Shown: positions 8,434 to 18,091 of the stretch, in pieces
Numbering within the stretch: position 1 is the stretch's first letter
Layout of the letters: every line of letters starts with the position of its first letter
Assembly (NCBI GenBank): GCA_016791475.1
Contig: JAEUWI010000003.1
Location: 62,001 to 126,000 of the forward strand
Reading direction: 5' to 3'
Source of the DNA: Candidatus Hydrogenedentota bacterium
GTDB lineage: Bacteria > Hydrogenedentota > Hydrogenedentia > Hydrogenedentales > JAEUWI01
Length of the DNA stretch: 64,000 bases
Position numbers and translations under genes: made by a program
The notes under the pieces: model-generated
Database searches by the model: none
Told to the model about the DNA's origin: nothing
Seen by the model: only the letters and a program-made list of their open reading frames with translations

Positions 8434-8463
8434 TTCGTATTCTGGCCCCCTTCCAATCACTAT

Positions 8464-8523
8464 TCGACACATTTCCATAATTGTGGTATATACTGGTCGG
8501 TAGGTTTGGCCACCCGGTCCAGT
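8464..8523 (+). promoter_or_regulatory. Tentative promoter/operator region of the acyl-CoA dehydrogenase
   Basis: A TATACT (8489-8494) could be a -10 box, but the nearest -35 candidate (TCGACA, 8464-8469) is 19 bp away. An imperfect inverted repeat with ACTGG/CCAGT ends spans about 8492-8523, directly over the presumed start site, which would fit repression by a fatty-acid-responsive TetR/FadR-like regulator. This is inference only. Confidence 0.3.
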
Positions 8524-8599
8524 CCAAATAAAACCCGAACTCGGGCGGTATAGTCACAGAGAGCGGACGTGTCAGACCACAGATCAGGAGAGGCAGCCT

Positions 8600-10558
8600 A
8601 TGCAATTGGACGATAAAGCCAAACAGGCATCCCTGGATGTCGCCGAAGACGCCCGGGAAGCCGGGTGGCAGGCACCGAGTTTCGTGGCAGAGCTATTCAA
8701 AGGCAATTTTGACTGGAAGCATATCCATCCATTTCCGCTTCAGTCTGCCGAAGATCGACAAGTAGGGGACGAGTATATCGAAGTGCTCCGGGGTGTGCTC
8801 GAACAGCACATCGACCCCAGCAGCGTGGACCGGGACGGCGTCATACCGCGAGAAGCCCTGAAGGCGTTGGCCGCCGTCGGTGCGTACGGGATGAAGATCC
8901 CGAAGGAATACGGCGGTCTCGGTCTCAGCCAGACGAATTACAGCCGCGCCTGCGCGTTTATCAGCAGCTATTGCGCCTCCACGGCGGCGGGTATCACAGC
9001 CCATCAGAGTATCGGCGTGCCCCAGCCGCTGAAACTCTTCGGAACGAAGGAACAAAAAGAGAAGTATCTGCCGCGCCTTGCCAAAGGTGCCGTTTCCGCC
9101 TTTGCCCTCACCGAGCCTGGTGTCGGCTCGGATCCGGCTCAGATGACCACCTTCGCCGAACCCACGCCCGACGGCAAGCACTACATCATCAATGGGCGCA
9201 AGCTCTGGATCACCAACGGCACCCAGGCCGAGATCATGGTGGTCATGGCGCGCACGCCCTCCATCACGGTGAAGGGCAAAGAAAAGAAGCAGATCACGGC
9301 CTTTATCGTGGAAACGGACACTCCCGGCTTCGACGTAATTCACCGTTGCGATTTCATGGGCATTCGCGGCATTCAGAATGGCCTGCTTAACTTCGACAAC
9401 GTGAAAGTGCCCGTGGAGAACATCATCGGGAAGCCTGGCGAAGGGCTCAAGATTGCCCTCGTCACCTTGAACACCGGTCGCCTCTCCATCCCCGCTACGG
9501 CCTCGGCCGGAGGCAAGGCCGCCATCCTCGCGGGCAGCAAATGGGCCAAAGAGCGCGAGCAGTGGGGCGCGCCCATCGGCAAGCACCAGAATACCGCCCA
9601 GAAAGTGGCCACTATCGCCGCCGACACCTTCGCCATGGAGGCTGTTACCTGGCTCGGCTGCGCCATGGCCGATAAGGGCGGCAGCGATATCCGCCTGGAA
9701 GCCGCCATGGCGAAATACTTCACCACGGTCCACGGCTGCAAAATAGCCGACGACTTTCTCCAACTGCGTGGCGGACGGGGATACGAAACTGCCGAGTCGC
9801 TGGCCAAGCGCGGCGAAGAACCCATTGCCGCCGAGAAGATGGTGCGAGACGCCCGAATTGCCCGCATCGTCGAAGGTACAGACGAGATCATGCGGCTCTT
9901 CATCGCCCGCGAGGCGATGGACGTGCATGTCAGCCAGATTATGCCCCTCATGATGCCCGGTGGCAACAAGGTGAGCCATTTCTTCAAGAGCTTCCTGCCG
10001 TTCTACGCGAAATGGTATCCGAAGCAGTGGCTGCCAGCTGGCGGGGGATACGCTACCAGCCATCTGGATCATCACAATCAGGCCCACCTTATCTTCATCG
10101 GGCGAAACGCCAAGAAGCTTGCCCGGGCCATGTTCCACACGATGGCGCGCTACCAGCAGAAGTTGGAGCGCGAGCAACTAATTATGGCCAATTTCGTTGA
10201 TATCGGCACAGACCTCTTTGTGATGGCGGCGGTGCTGTCCTACGCCGATGCCCTGCTGCCCACAGTGGAACACAAAGAAGAGCTCCAGCAACTGGTCGAT
10301 CTGTTCTGTACCGACGCCCAGGACCGGGTCAAAACCAACCTGAAGGCGGTCACGAAGAACCACAACAGTAAATACAGCAAACTTTCCAAAGACGCGATGG
10401 ACGGCAAGTTTGACTGGATCTGCAGCGGCATCTATACCGAGGTGCCGCCCGGATACCAGAAATTCATGAACGAGAGCATCCACGCCTTCGAAGCGAAGCG
10501 CGGCAAGCAATCCCCCGCCGACGAAGTCCTGGAGCCGGAAGCCGCGAACCAGGCGTAG
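8600..10558 (+). CDS. Acyl-CoA dehydrogenase, long form with C-terminal extension
   Basis: 652-residue FAD-dependent acyl-CoA dehydrogenase, catalysing the first oxidation of beta-oxidation. The ATG follows CAGGAGAGG. The N-terminal and middle domains carry AFALTEPGVGSD and NGRKLWITNG, which contact FAD and substrate. The C-terminal helical domain holds QLRGGRGYETAESLAKRGEE and the expected catalytic glutamate in EGTDEIMRLFIAREAMD (about residue 426). After about residue 450 a further 200-residue helical extension follows, which makes it similar in layout to VLCAD/ACAD9-like enzymes rather than the 380-residue short and medium chain type. A very long-chain preference is therefore a reasonable guess. 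It is probably monocistronic. Confidence 0.93.
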   Translation: MQLDDKAKQASLDVAEDAREAGWQAPSFVAELFKGNFDWKHIHPFPLQSAEDRQVGDEYIEVLRGVLEQHIDPSSVDRDGVIPREALKALAAVGAYGMKIPKEYGGLGLSQTNYSRACAFISSYCASTAAGITAHQSIGVPQPLKLFGTKEQKEKYLPRLAKGAVSAFALTEPGVGSDPAQMTTFAEPTPDGKHYIINGRKLWITNGTQAEIMVVMARTPSITVKGKEKKQITAFIVETDTPGFDVIHRCDFMGIRGIQNGLLNFDNVKVPVENIIGKPGEGLKIALVTLNTGRLSIPATASAGGKAAILAGSKWAKEREQWGAPIGKHQNTAQKVATIAADTFAMEAVTWLGCAMADKGGSDIRLEAAMAKYFTTVHGCKIADDFLQLRGGRGYETAESLAKRGEEPIAAEKMVRDARIARIVEGTDEIMRLFIAREAMDVHVSQIMPLMMPGGNKVSHFFKSFLPFYAKWYPKQWLPAGGGYATSHLDHHNQAHLIFIGRNAKKLARAMFHTMARYQQKLEREQLIMANFVDIGTDLFVMAAVLSYADALLPTVEHKEELQQLVDLFCTDAQDRVKTNLKAVTKNHNSKYSKLSKDAMDGKFDWICSGIYTEVPPGYQKFMNESIHAFEAKRGKQSPADEVLEPEAANQA

Positions 10559-10603
10559 CCCCAACACTTTCCAAACGAATCCTTGCGCAAGAGGGTTCAC
10601 CGG

Positions 10604-10630
10604 CGCGGACACTTCGGTGTCCGCGTTTTC
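10604..10630 (+). terminator. Rho-independent terminator after acyl-CoA dehydrogenase
   Basis: CGCGGACAC, a TTCG tetraloop and GTGTCCGCG make a 9-bp GC-rich stem followed by TTTTCT, 46 bp after the stop codon. Confidence 0.9.
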
Positions 10631-10650
10631 TATAATGAAGGTTGCGTTCT

Positions 10651-10762
10651 GCGCGGCGGGGACTGCCTCGCCGCTGCCCACCTGGAACGCAAAGGCATCC
10701 GTCCCCTCCAGAGGGAAACCCCACGGGCGCAGTCAACAACAACCGGCGAGGCTGTCCCGTGG
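10651..10762. repeat. Palindromic intergenic repeat element
   Basis: GGGACTGCCTCGCCG (10659-10673) and CGGCGAGGCTGTCCC (10744-10758) are inverted repeats with one mismatch, and CCACGGG (10721-10727) pairs with CCCGTGG (10756-10762). The rest of the 10631-10920 gap holds nothing else that I can identify. It looks like a short non-coding mobile or structural repeat. Confidence 0.55.
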
Positions 10763-10920
10763 TGAGCGAGGTCGTCGAATATGCCGACGTTCCATTCAGA
10801 ATAAGCAGCCGTTTTTTGTCTCAAATCGGGACAAATCGCCCCGCCGCAAGAGAAAAACACGGGCTATTCTGGACTTGATCACAATGCGCCGTCAGCCAGT
10901 GTACTAGATAAAATTCTATC

Positions 10921-10949
10921 TTGACAAGCGCACAGATTTTCTGTAAGGT
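10921..10949 (+). promoter_or_regulatory. Sigma-70-type promoter of the RHS gene
   Basis: A perfect -35 TTGACA (10921-10926) is followed after 17 bp by TAAGGT (10944-10949), a 3/6 match to the -10 box. The next start codon is the RHS ATG at 11026, which gives a leader of about 70 nt. Confidence 0.5.
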
Positions 10950-11025
10950 TGCGACTCAGCGGCACGTGTCGCGGCAACACTTAATAAATATCGGGCAACC
11001 AACAGTAAGGACCAGGGCTTCCCCA

Positions 11026-14000
11026 ATGTATCTCTTTTCGCGTCACCGTGCATTTTTTCGATGCATATCTCTCGTCACCGCATTGAGCTTCCTTCCCACC
11101 TCCGTGCAGGCGTGGTATTTCCTTCCCGCGTTTGCGGCATCTGCGGGGGGGGGGGCAACAGAATCTATTGATTTGGACACCCTGCTCGACATGGAGTCCT
11201 CCCTGCGCACCGCGTCCGAGCCCCGAATGCCGGAATCCCCCGCGCAACCTCTTATGCTGGCCGACGCCGGTCCCACAGGTATTCCCGCAGCCCCCATTCC
11301 CCTCCGTCCCGAATCGCTTACCGAGGGTACTGTCATTCCCGCACAAGCGGGAATCCAGGAAGGTGGCACAGGCGTCCCGCCTGTGGTTTCAGCGCCGCAA
11401 GGCGCGTCTCCGGTGCCCAGTCCCACCTTACCCCAACTCCCGCCCACGCCCGAAGGCCTCGCATCCAAACTCGCCCAATCCGAAGGCGTAGTCCCCAACC
11501 TGAACCTCGCCATCACCCCCGCGACCAATCGCCTCAAAGGCAAACTGGAAGAGCACCCGCAGCCCACCGCCGCCGCGAAGCCCAGCGCGAAAGTCGACTA
11601 CGCGCCCGTGCCCCGCACCGCGAAAGCCCTGCCGAGCGCCGAAGACTTTCTCAAGCGCTTGGACCATCCCGAGCCGCTCCAGGCCAAGGTTAAAGTAGCC
11701 CAGCTAGGTGACGCGCCGCCCGCACCCCGGGTCAGTTCCCACCACTACCTCACCCACCCGGAAGTCTCGCCCGCCGCGCCCGAGCTCATCGCGGCCAACG
11801 AATTGCTCCTCGCGGGCGACTTCCTCGGCGCGCTCTTCAAAACCCTCGACGTGATGGATCAATACACCCACACGCCCCCCGTGCTCGATGCCCAGACCCA
11901 GTTCAACGACATTTTCAACGCCCTGATCCGCAAAGAGGAAGGGGGTGATTCCGCGCCCTTCCAAGTGGTCGAAGCGGGCCTGCCCCAGGGCAACGAGGCC
12001 CTGCTGAATCGCTTCCGCTCCGTGGAAAGCCGCTACGCCCTCATCGAGTTCTTCCAGCACCGCATGCTCCAGGGACAAAAGGCCGATAATGCCGAAAGCG
12101 CCCGCACCTACGCCGACCAGACCATGGATCTGGCGGATCGCACGATGCAGCAGGATAGCGCCCACCCGCTCCAGAGCGACATCATGCACTACTACTACGA
12201 CACGGCGGTATACATGGGCGGCGAGACCTACGACCGCTGCGTGGCCTACCTGCAAAACGTCGTTCGGCAGGGCGAGCCCTCCATCGCCCGGTGGACCGGT
12301 CGCCTCCTGCTGGCCGAGGTCTACACCCTCACCGAAGACAACCCCGCCGAGCGCACCCTCGTCTTTGGCGGCCTGATCGACGAACTGGAAAGCGCGGGCG
12401 TGCAGGCAGCATTGGAAGACTCCGGTGTCTACGTCTGGCTCCAGGCTGCCATCGAATCCGAAGTGGGTCAGGCGTGGTATGCCCTCGCCGACTTTGACCG
12501 CGCCGCGGAACACTTCAACCGCACCCTTCAATACCCCAAAGGCTCGGAGGCCAAGGCCGCTTCCATGTATCTGCTGGCCGATATCGCGGCCCGCCAGAAC
12601 CCCTACGACCCGGAAATCGCCATCGCCAAGTACCAGGAGTTCTTGACGCGCTTCCCGAAGGATGCGAATGCCGACGCGGGCCTGCTGAACATGGCGAGCC
12701 TCTATCACGCCTACGGCGACTATCCCCAGGCCCTCCAGCTCTATGGCGAAGTCCTGGAGCGCTACGGCGACACCCGTTCTGCTCCCGCCGCGCGACAGGC
12801 CATAGAGTACATCCTGGCGAATCAGCAGGATACCGTGGAAGTCGCCTCCACCAGAGCGCCGCAGTCCGAGGGCAAAGGCGAACTCGCCATGCACTGCGGA
12901 CCCCAGGCCCTGCAAAAGTTGCTGGAATTGAAAGGTATCGCGAGCACTGTGGAAGAGCTTGCGACCCTGGCCGGAACCGACGGTACTGGCACCACTATGG
13001 CAGCCCTCTCCCGCGCGGCGGATGCAAAAGGACTCCCCCTCACGGGCATTCAGGCCAACGATCTTGCCGAAGTGTCGATACCCTTCGTCGCGCTGCTGGA
13101 TGGCAACCACTTCGTCCTTGTCTCTCAAGTCGCGGGTGAACAACTGCGCATCTACGATTCCGGACAACCCGAGTCCGCGCTGAATCTCGCCACCTTCGCG
13201 AAGCGCTGGGCGGGCCAGGCCCTGGTGTTGGGCAACAGTGTTCCACCGATTGCGAAGGCGCTCCCACCGGCCGCGATGGAAGAATTGCGAGGAGGCGGGG
13301 GGCCGGTCAGCATCCCACCTGATCTGCCCAAATCTTCCGTTGGAATACCAACGATTGGAGTGAATTCTCCCGGAGTAAATGCCGAGATTGATCCATTTAC
13401 GACGTCGCTGAATCTGAACGAGTTAGACTTGTCGCTCAAAACACGGGGTGCTTCGGGACTCGCCTTTAGTCGCAGCTACCGCGCGGAGAAAGGCTCCCCT
13501 CGTACGGAGACATCGAGTACCGCTAAGTGGTGGGAGAATAATATCGGCCTTGGATGGTCCCACAGTTATAACCTGCATTTGCGCACGTCTGGCGGGGCAA
13601 CGCCGGGTACCGTGCTCTATTGGGACGCTCAGGGTATTTACCGGACCTACACCCTCGATTCCACTGCGGGCGGTTACAATATCTATAAGCGCTCCGCGAC
13701 TGCGAATCCAGATGAGCTAGCCAACGTGCTGAAACGCAATACCACCACGTTGGCCTTCACGCTGGAAACAGGCAGTGGATCAAGAATCGAGTTTAGTCCT
13801 TCCACCACGTCGGGGGACTTCATCGCCCGCGTCGAATCCCTTGTGGACGCGATGGGGAATACTGTTACCTTTACATACGACAATGCCAGCGTGGCCTTGG
13901 GAAAATTGACCAAAGTACAGTCTCCGGCGGGAGATGCCCAACACCTGGCCTTCACCTACAGCGGCAACCTCATCACAAAGGTGGAGTTGAAGAAGAACAG

Positions 14001-17000
14001 CACCGTACTCAATTCGGTATCCTTTGCTTACAACGGATCCAGCGAATTGGTTACCGTCACCGACCACGCCGCAAAGACGGTGGAGTACGAGTACGGCACC
14101 AGCGGTAGTTTGTCTGGATCGCGTTTTATCACCAAAATTACGAACAAGAGGGGCGTGGAAACGGACTTCGCTTGGGCCTTTGGGCTGAACAGTCTTTCGC
14201 TCTACGAGGCCCATAAGATAGAAGTCGACAATGTGGACGGTCTCACCACAGTCTACGACAGAAGCATTACAACAAATGCGTCCACAAACACCAACTGGGA
14301 TGGCGCGACATTACTTGCGAAGCAGGTGAAAACGCCGGTGACCGGAGACACGAGTCTTTCGCGATATTCCGACTACTACATTGATTCTACTACCTATGAA
14401 CGCTGGACCAACACCTACGACGCAGATCGTAATCTAACAGAGGTGACAGCGCCCGGCAGCGTGGACTACGCGGAGTATACCTACAACGCTGTAGGCCAGG
14501 CACTTACGGCAAGCAACGGTACGGGGCCCGTGACGGAATACGAGTACGACCCATCAGGTCTCTGGGTTGAAAGCACCATCGATGGGGCGGGTATCGAAAC
14601 CGTCAATGAGTACGACGCAAACCATAACCTCGAAAAGACGACCCATCCTTCTCTGGACGCTGCGGGCATCCAGCACGAATATGATGCCTATGGTCAGGTT
14701 ACCAAGGACATAAGCCCGACAGGAGTGGAGACTGTCTATACGTACGATACTTTGGGCCGACTGGAGGAAACAGTACAGGATCCCTCTGGACTCGCCATTA
14801 CCACAAGTTATGTGTACGATGATCTCGGCAATATGATTGAAATGACAGATCCGCGCGGGGAGGTGACGGAATACGAATATGGTGGTCCCGGCTGCGGTGG
14901 CTGTGGCGGCGGTTCGAAATTGATAAAGAAGACCGACGCCCTAAGCCATGAGACCGAGTGGATCTACAACGCGGACGGCCTCTTGGAGACCACCATTGAC
15001 GCGGCGGGTATCGAGACCGACTACACTTACGACAGCATGAATCGCCTCACGACGATTACTCGCCCGGCGGGCAGCACCATCACCTCCACCATTGCCTACA
15101 ACGCGTTGGGCCAGGTGGCTTCGCGCACGGATTTCGGCGGTAACATAACAAGCTACGACTATGATCACATGGGCCGGGCAGTCAAAGTGACGGATGCCGT
15201 GGGTGATATTGACTACGCCTACGACAGCCTCGGCCAGTTGGTTACGGTAAGCGATTCGCTCGGCCACGAGACAACCAACACCTATGATTCCGCGTTTCGT
15301 CTGACCAAGGTGACGGACGAAATCGGCAAGGAGATCCACTACTTCTATGATGCGGCTGGTCGCAAGGAATCGGTTGGTGCGGGCACTTCGGGCACGGTAG
15401 ATCCAACGACCTATGCCTACAGCAGCACCACGGGGCAGGTTGAATCCGTGGAGTATGGAACGAGCACCTACACCGCGAACTACGAGTATGACGGCGAAGG
15501 TCGCCTGGTAAAGCTGACGGATTGGCTGGATGCCGTGGACGGGCTTCGCTATGGCTATGACGCCGTGGGCCGTCTTGAGACAATAACGGATTATGATGAC
15601 TCCGTGCTCACTTACACTTACGACAACGCGGGGAATGTGTTGTCCATAGTGGACTACCACGGCAACACCACCGCTTATACCTATAACGACATCGGCCAAC
15701 TGGCGACACTCACCGCGCCGGGCAGCAAGGTTTGGACCTACACCTATGATACGGGAAACCGACTGGCGCAGGTCGACATCCCCAATGGTATGCACACGGA
15801 ATACACCTACGACACGTCGGGCCGACAGAACTCCATCCACCACAAGGACGGGACCACGGTCAAGCAGGGCTTCGACTATACCTTCGATGATGGCGGCAAC
15901 ATCACCCGCATCGACCAGGAGGATGGTTCCTATTGGGAATATGACTACGACGGTCGCGACCGCTTGACCGATGCCATTCGGGGCAACCATGCCACACCCA
16001 CCATCCTGGCGACCTATGAATACACCTATGACGATGCCGACAACATGCTGACGAAAAAAGTCCCGTGGTATGACGACTTCGAGGATGGCAATCACACCGG
16101 CTGGTCGGGGAACACGGCGAACTATACCGTATCGGGCGGGGTATTGAAGAACACCCTTGATACGACGGTGCGCGACCTGTACCTGAGCGAGACGGATGCC
16201 GACCACGATCTGAGCTTCGATTATGTCCGCTACAGTAGCACCGGACGCGTGGATGTTTATCTTCGCACCATCGACGGGAACAACCGTCTCTATTTGGAGT
16301 TGAATCCAGGCAATATCAAATTGCAACAGGTAGACGGAGGCACTTCCTCTACGCTTGCAACTTACACTACAACGGTGGCCCAGAATACCTGGTATAAACT
16401 CCGGGCCAACTTGGACGGAACCTCGGTGAAAATCTACTGGGGTGCGGAAGGGGAGGACTTCAACGAGATCATCTCGACCACCACGACGAAGACCACCACA
16501 GTGCGCGCGGCTTACTTCCGCGCCCAGGCCAACTCCGAGCATGGCTTCGACAACATCCAGCTCATCGCGGGCACCCGAAGCACCACGGAAGCCTTCACCT
16601 ACAACAACGCCAACGAGCAAATCACCCACGCGAAGAACGGCGTTACCACCACCATGACCTATGACGACTGGGGCCGTCTGGCGACCCGAGACGACGGCAC
16701 CCACGACGCTACCTATGCCTATCGCTACGGCGGTAAGCTCTACAGCGTCACGAGCGACTTCCCCGGAGAAGGGAATGTGACCTACGAGACGGGCGGCGAT
16801 GGGAACAGGAGATCGCGCGATGATGGAACTAGCTTTACTTGGTACAATTGGAAAAAAGACCAGGCAATACAAGAGGAAGGGCAAGGAACCGGGCTTGGTG
16901 ATGGTCCATTGCTAAAGACACACATGAAGGGACAAGCCGATATTCTTGGAAGCAGTCCCGCGTCAGGCACGTACAATTATCTAGCGACAGACCACCTAGG

Positions 17001-17820
17001 TTCCACGCGGAGTGCGTACAATGCTTCAAGAATCGAATTGGGCACCGCAGATTTTGTTCCCTTCGGAGCCAGCCACGACAACACTTTGCCAGTAAGTGTT
17101 GATTCAGTATATGGGGGGCATGAATATGATGCGAGGGTAAATCTTTACCATGCTCAATACCGAGATTATTCCATAGATTCTTCACGTTGGCTTGCACGTG
17201 ATCCCCAAGGTATGGTTGATGGACCTAACGTCTATGTCTACGCGGGTGAGAATCCTGTTACGAGAGTAGATATTAGCGGGGGAGAGTGGAGTAGTTATGA
17301 CTTTGTATGGTGGTACTATTTTGGATGGGGTCAAAGCATAAACCTAAAGGATGTCGGGCTGCTGGATAACTATAGAGCTCACCACTTGGTGAAAAAATTT
17401 GTTAATGCACAAAAGCGTGACTTGACAACTCGCGCAACGCAATTTGCCGATAGGCTTGCCTTCAAGTGCTTTGTTACTGAGGGGTTGCGATGGGCTAGCG
17501 GCTCGGTAGGTAATTCTGGGAGCCAGGGGATAGATGTCGCAAGGGGGCCTGGCAGTGTTGATAACCCCTATACAAATCCATTGTGGTCCATTGGTTGGCA
17601 TCGCCTTTATCAAAATGGCAGATGCTCAGTTGTGTTAGACTGCAGAACGAGAAAATATACCTATCAGTGCAGTTCAAATTTTAGCTTTAACGATAGTTTC
17701 CGAGATCCGACAGGATATGGGTTCGAAATGGGTATTGGAATACCCTACGACATACATGCCAATTGGAACGAACAATGGAGTGGAAGTGGAACTGCTTCGC
17801 CGATTATTACTGCCAACTAA
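11026..17820 (+). CDS. Giant secreted RHS/YD-repeat protein with TPR, C39-like and LamG-like domains
   Basis: 2264 residues. ATG 11026 is chosen because it begins a good signal peptide (residues 1-29, ending SVQA); the frame is open back to 10921. Order of regions: a Pro/Ala-rich linker, then TPR-like helices (about 245-590). Next is a C39-peptidase-like domain with Cys624 (MHCGPQAL), His695 (GNHFVLV) and Asp711 (IYDSG), and a DUF6531-like start of the RHS shell (from about 784). Many YD repeats follow, with a LamG/concanavalin-like insertion at about 1681-1852, then an RHS core with DHLGSTRSAYN and SSRWLARDPQG (about 1985-2085). The tip of about 180 residues is unlike anything I recognise. 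From about base 16,810 the DNA is visibly richer in AT, as in the exchangeable tips of RHS polymorphic toxins. A toxin role for the tip is inferred. Confidence 0.9.
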   Translation: MYLFSRHRAFFRCISLVTALSFLPTSVQAWYFLPAFAASAGGGATESIDLDTLLDMESSLRTASEPRMPESPAQPLMLADAGPTGIPAAPIPLRPESLTEGTVIPAQAGIQEGGTGVPPVVSAPQGASPVPSPTLPQLPPTPEGLASKLAQSEGVVPNLNLAITPATNRLKGKLEEHPQPTAAAKPSAKVDYAPVPRTAKALPSAEDFLKRLDHPEPLQAKVKVAQLGDAPPAPRVSSHHYLTHPEVSPAAPELIAANELLLAGDFLGALFKTLDVMDQYTHTPPVLDAQTQFNDIFNALIRKEEGGDSAPFQVVEAGLPQGNEALLNRFRSVESRYALIEFFQHRMLQGQKADNAESARTYADQTMDLADRTMQQDSAHPLQSDIMHYYYDTAVYMGGETYDRCVAYLQNVVRQGEPSIARWTGRLLLAEVYTLTEDNPAERTLVFGGLIDELESAGVQAALEDSGVYVWLQAAIESEVGQAWYALADFDRAAEHFNRTLQYPKGSEAKAASMYLLADIAARQNPYDPEIAIAKYQEFLTRFPKDANADAGLLNMASLYHAYGDYPQALQLYGEVLERYGDTRSAPAARQAIEYILANQQDTVEVASTRAPQSEGKGELAMHCGPQALQKLLELKGIASTVEELATLAGTDGTGTTMAALSRAADAKGLPLTGIQANDLAEVSIPFVALLDGNHFVLVSQVAGEQLRIYDSGQPESALNLATFAKRWAGQALVLGNSVPPIAKALPPAAMEELRGGGGPVSIPPDLPKSSVGIPTIGVNSPGVNAEIDPFTTSLNLNELDLSLKTRGASGLAFSRSYRAEKGSPRTETSSTAKWWENNIGLGWSHSYNLHLRTSGGATPGTVLYWDAQGIYRTYTLDSTAGGYNIYKRSATANPDELANVLKRNTTTLAFTLETGSGSRIEFSPSTTSGDFIARVESLVDAMGNTVTFTYDNASVALGKLTKVQSPAGDAQHLAFTYSGNLITKVELKKNSTVLNSVSFAYNGSSELVTVTDHAAKTVEYEYGTSGSLSGSRFITKITNKRGVETDFAWAFGLNSLSLYEAHKIEVDNVDGLTTVYDRSITTNASTNTNWDGATLLAKQVKTPVTGDTSLSRYSDYYIDSTTYERWTNTYDADRNLTEVTAPGSVDYAEYTYNAVGQALTASNGTGPVTEYEYDPSGLWVESTIDGAGIETVNEYDANHNLEKTTHPSLDAAGIQHEYDAYGQVTKDISPTGVETVYTYDTLGRLEETVQDPSGLAITTSYVYDDLGNMIEMTDPRGEVTEYEYGGPGCGGCGGGSKLIKKTDALSHETEWIYNADGLLETTIDAAGIETDYTYDSMNRLTTITRPAGSTITSTIAYNALGQVASRTDFGGNITSYDYDHMGRAVKVTDAVGDIDYAYDSLGQLVTVSDSLGHETTNTYDSAFRLTKVTDEIGKEIHYFYDAAGRKESVGAGTSGTVDPTTYAYSSTTGQVESVEYGTSTYTANYEYDGEGRLVKLTDWLDAVDGLRYGYDAVGRLETITDYDDSVLTYTYDNAGNVLSIVDYHGNTTAYTYNDIGQLATLTAPGSKVWTYTYDTGNRLAQVDIPNGMHTEYTYDTSGRQNSIHHKDGTTVKQGFDYTFDDGGNITRIDQEDGSYWEYDYDGRDRLTDAIRGNHATPTILATYEYTYDDADNMLTKKVPWYDDFEDGNHTGWSGNTANYTVSGGVLKNTLDTTVRDLYLSETDADHDLSFDYVRYSSTGRVDVYLRTIDGNNRLYLELNPGNIKLQQVDGGTSSTLATYTTTVAQNTWYKLRANLDGTSVKIYWGAEGEDFNEIISTTTTKTTTVRAAYFRAQANSEHGFDNIQLIAGTRSTTEAFTYNNANEQITHAKNGVTTTMTYDDWGRLATRDDGTHDATYAYRYGGKLYSVTSDFPGEGNVTYETGGDGNRRSRDDGTSFTWYNWKKDQAIQEEGQGTGLGDGPLLKTHMKGQADILGSSPASGTYNYLATDHLGSTRSAYNASRIELGTADFVPFGASHDNTLPVSVDSVYGGHEYDARVNLYHAQYRDYSIDSSRWLARDPQGMVDGPNVYVYAGENPVTRVDISGGEWSSYDFVWWYYFGWGQSINLKDVGLLDNYRAHHLVKKFVNAQKRDLTTRATQFADRLAFKCFVTEGLRWASGSVGNSGSQGIDVARGPGSVDNPYTNPLWSIGWHRLYQNGRCSVVLDCRTRKYTYQCSSNFSFNDSFRDPTGYGFEMGIGIPYDIHANWNEQWSGSGTASPIITAN
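11335..11405. repeat. Three REP-like palindromes inside the RHS coding sequence
   Basis: ATTCCCGC-ACAA-GCGGGAAT (11335-11354), CACAGGCG-TCC-CGCCTGTG (11367-11385) and GCGCC-GCAA-GGCGC (11392-11405) follow one another in 71 bp. The first is the well-known type of extragenic palindrome that reads VIPAQAGIQ when translated. Here it is in frame and lies in the low-complexity linker after the signal peptide, so the gene tolerated insertion of intergenic repeats. Confidence 0.75.
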
Positions 17821-18091
17821 TGAATTGGCCTAGATTTACGGGGCGATATATTCTTAAAGTGTTTCCAACATCTCAGGAAGTGTGCCTCCTTCTTACCTGT
17901 CGGGCAGGGACGAATTCGATTTCGTCGTCACTGCGATTAAAAACTCATCAACCTGATCTGACCACTAGTATGATATATCTCAATGATCGACGCTAATTGC
18001 ATTGCGAGATTTCGTGTTTCTTCAGGTCGTGATGTAGTGAAACTCTCATTGCTGATTGACTAGCTCAACAGCGAGTTCTAGGATAGTCAAA
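17821..18091. other. AT-richer spacer between RHS tip and small membrane protein
   Basis: Nothing convincing is found: no ORF with a start signal and no repeat. Base composition is like that of the RHS tip, which suggests tip, spacer and the following gene were acquired together. Confidence 0.4.

Noticed and set aside
14941-16884. Minus-strand ORF of 647 codons inside the RHS gene
   Set aside because: It mirrors the repeat periodicity of the RHS sense strand and has no start or domain support.
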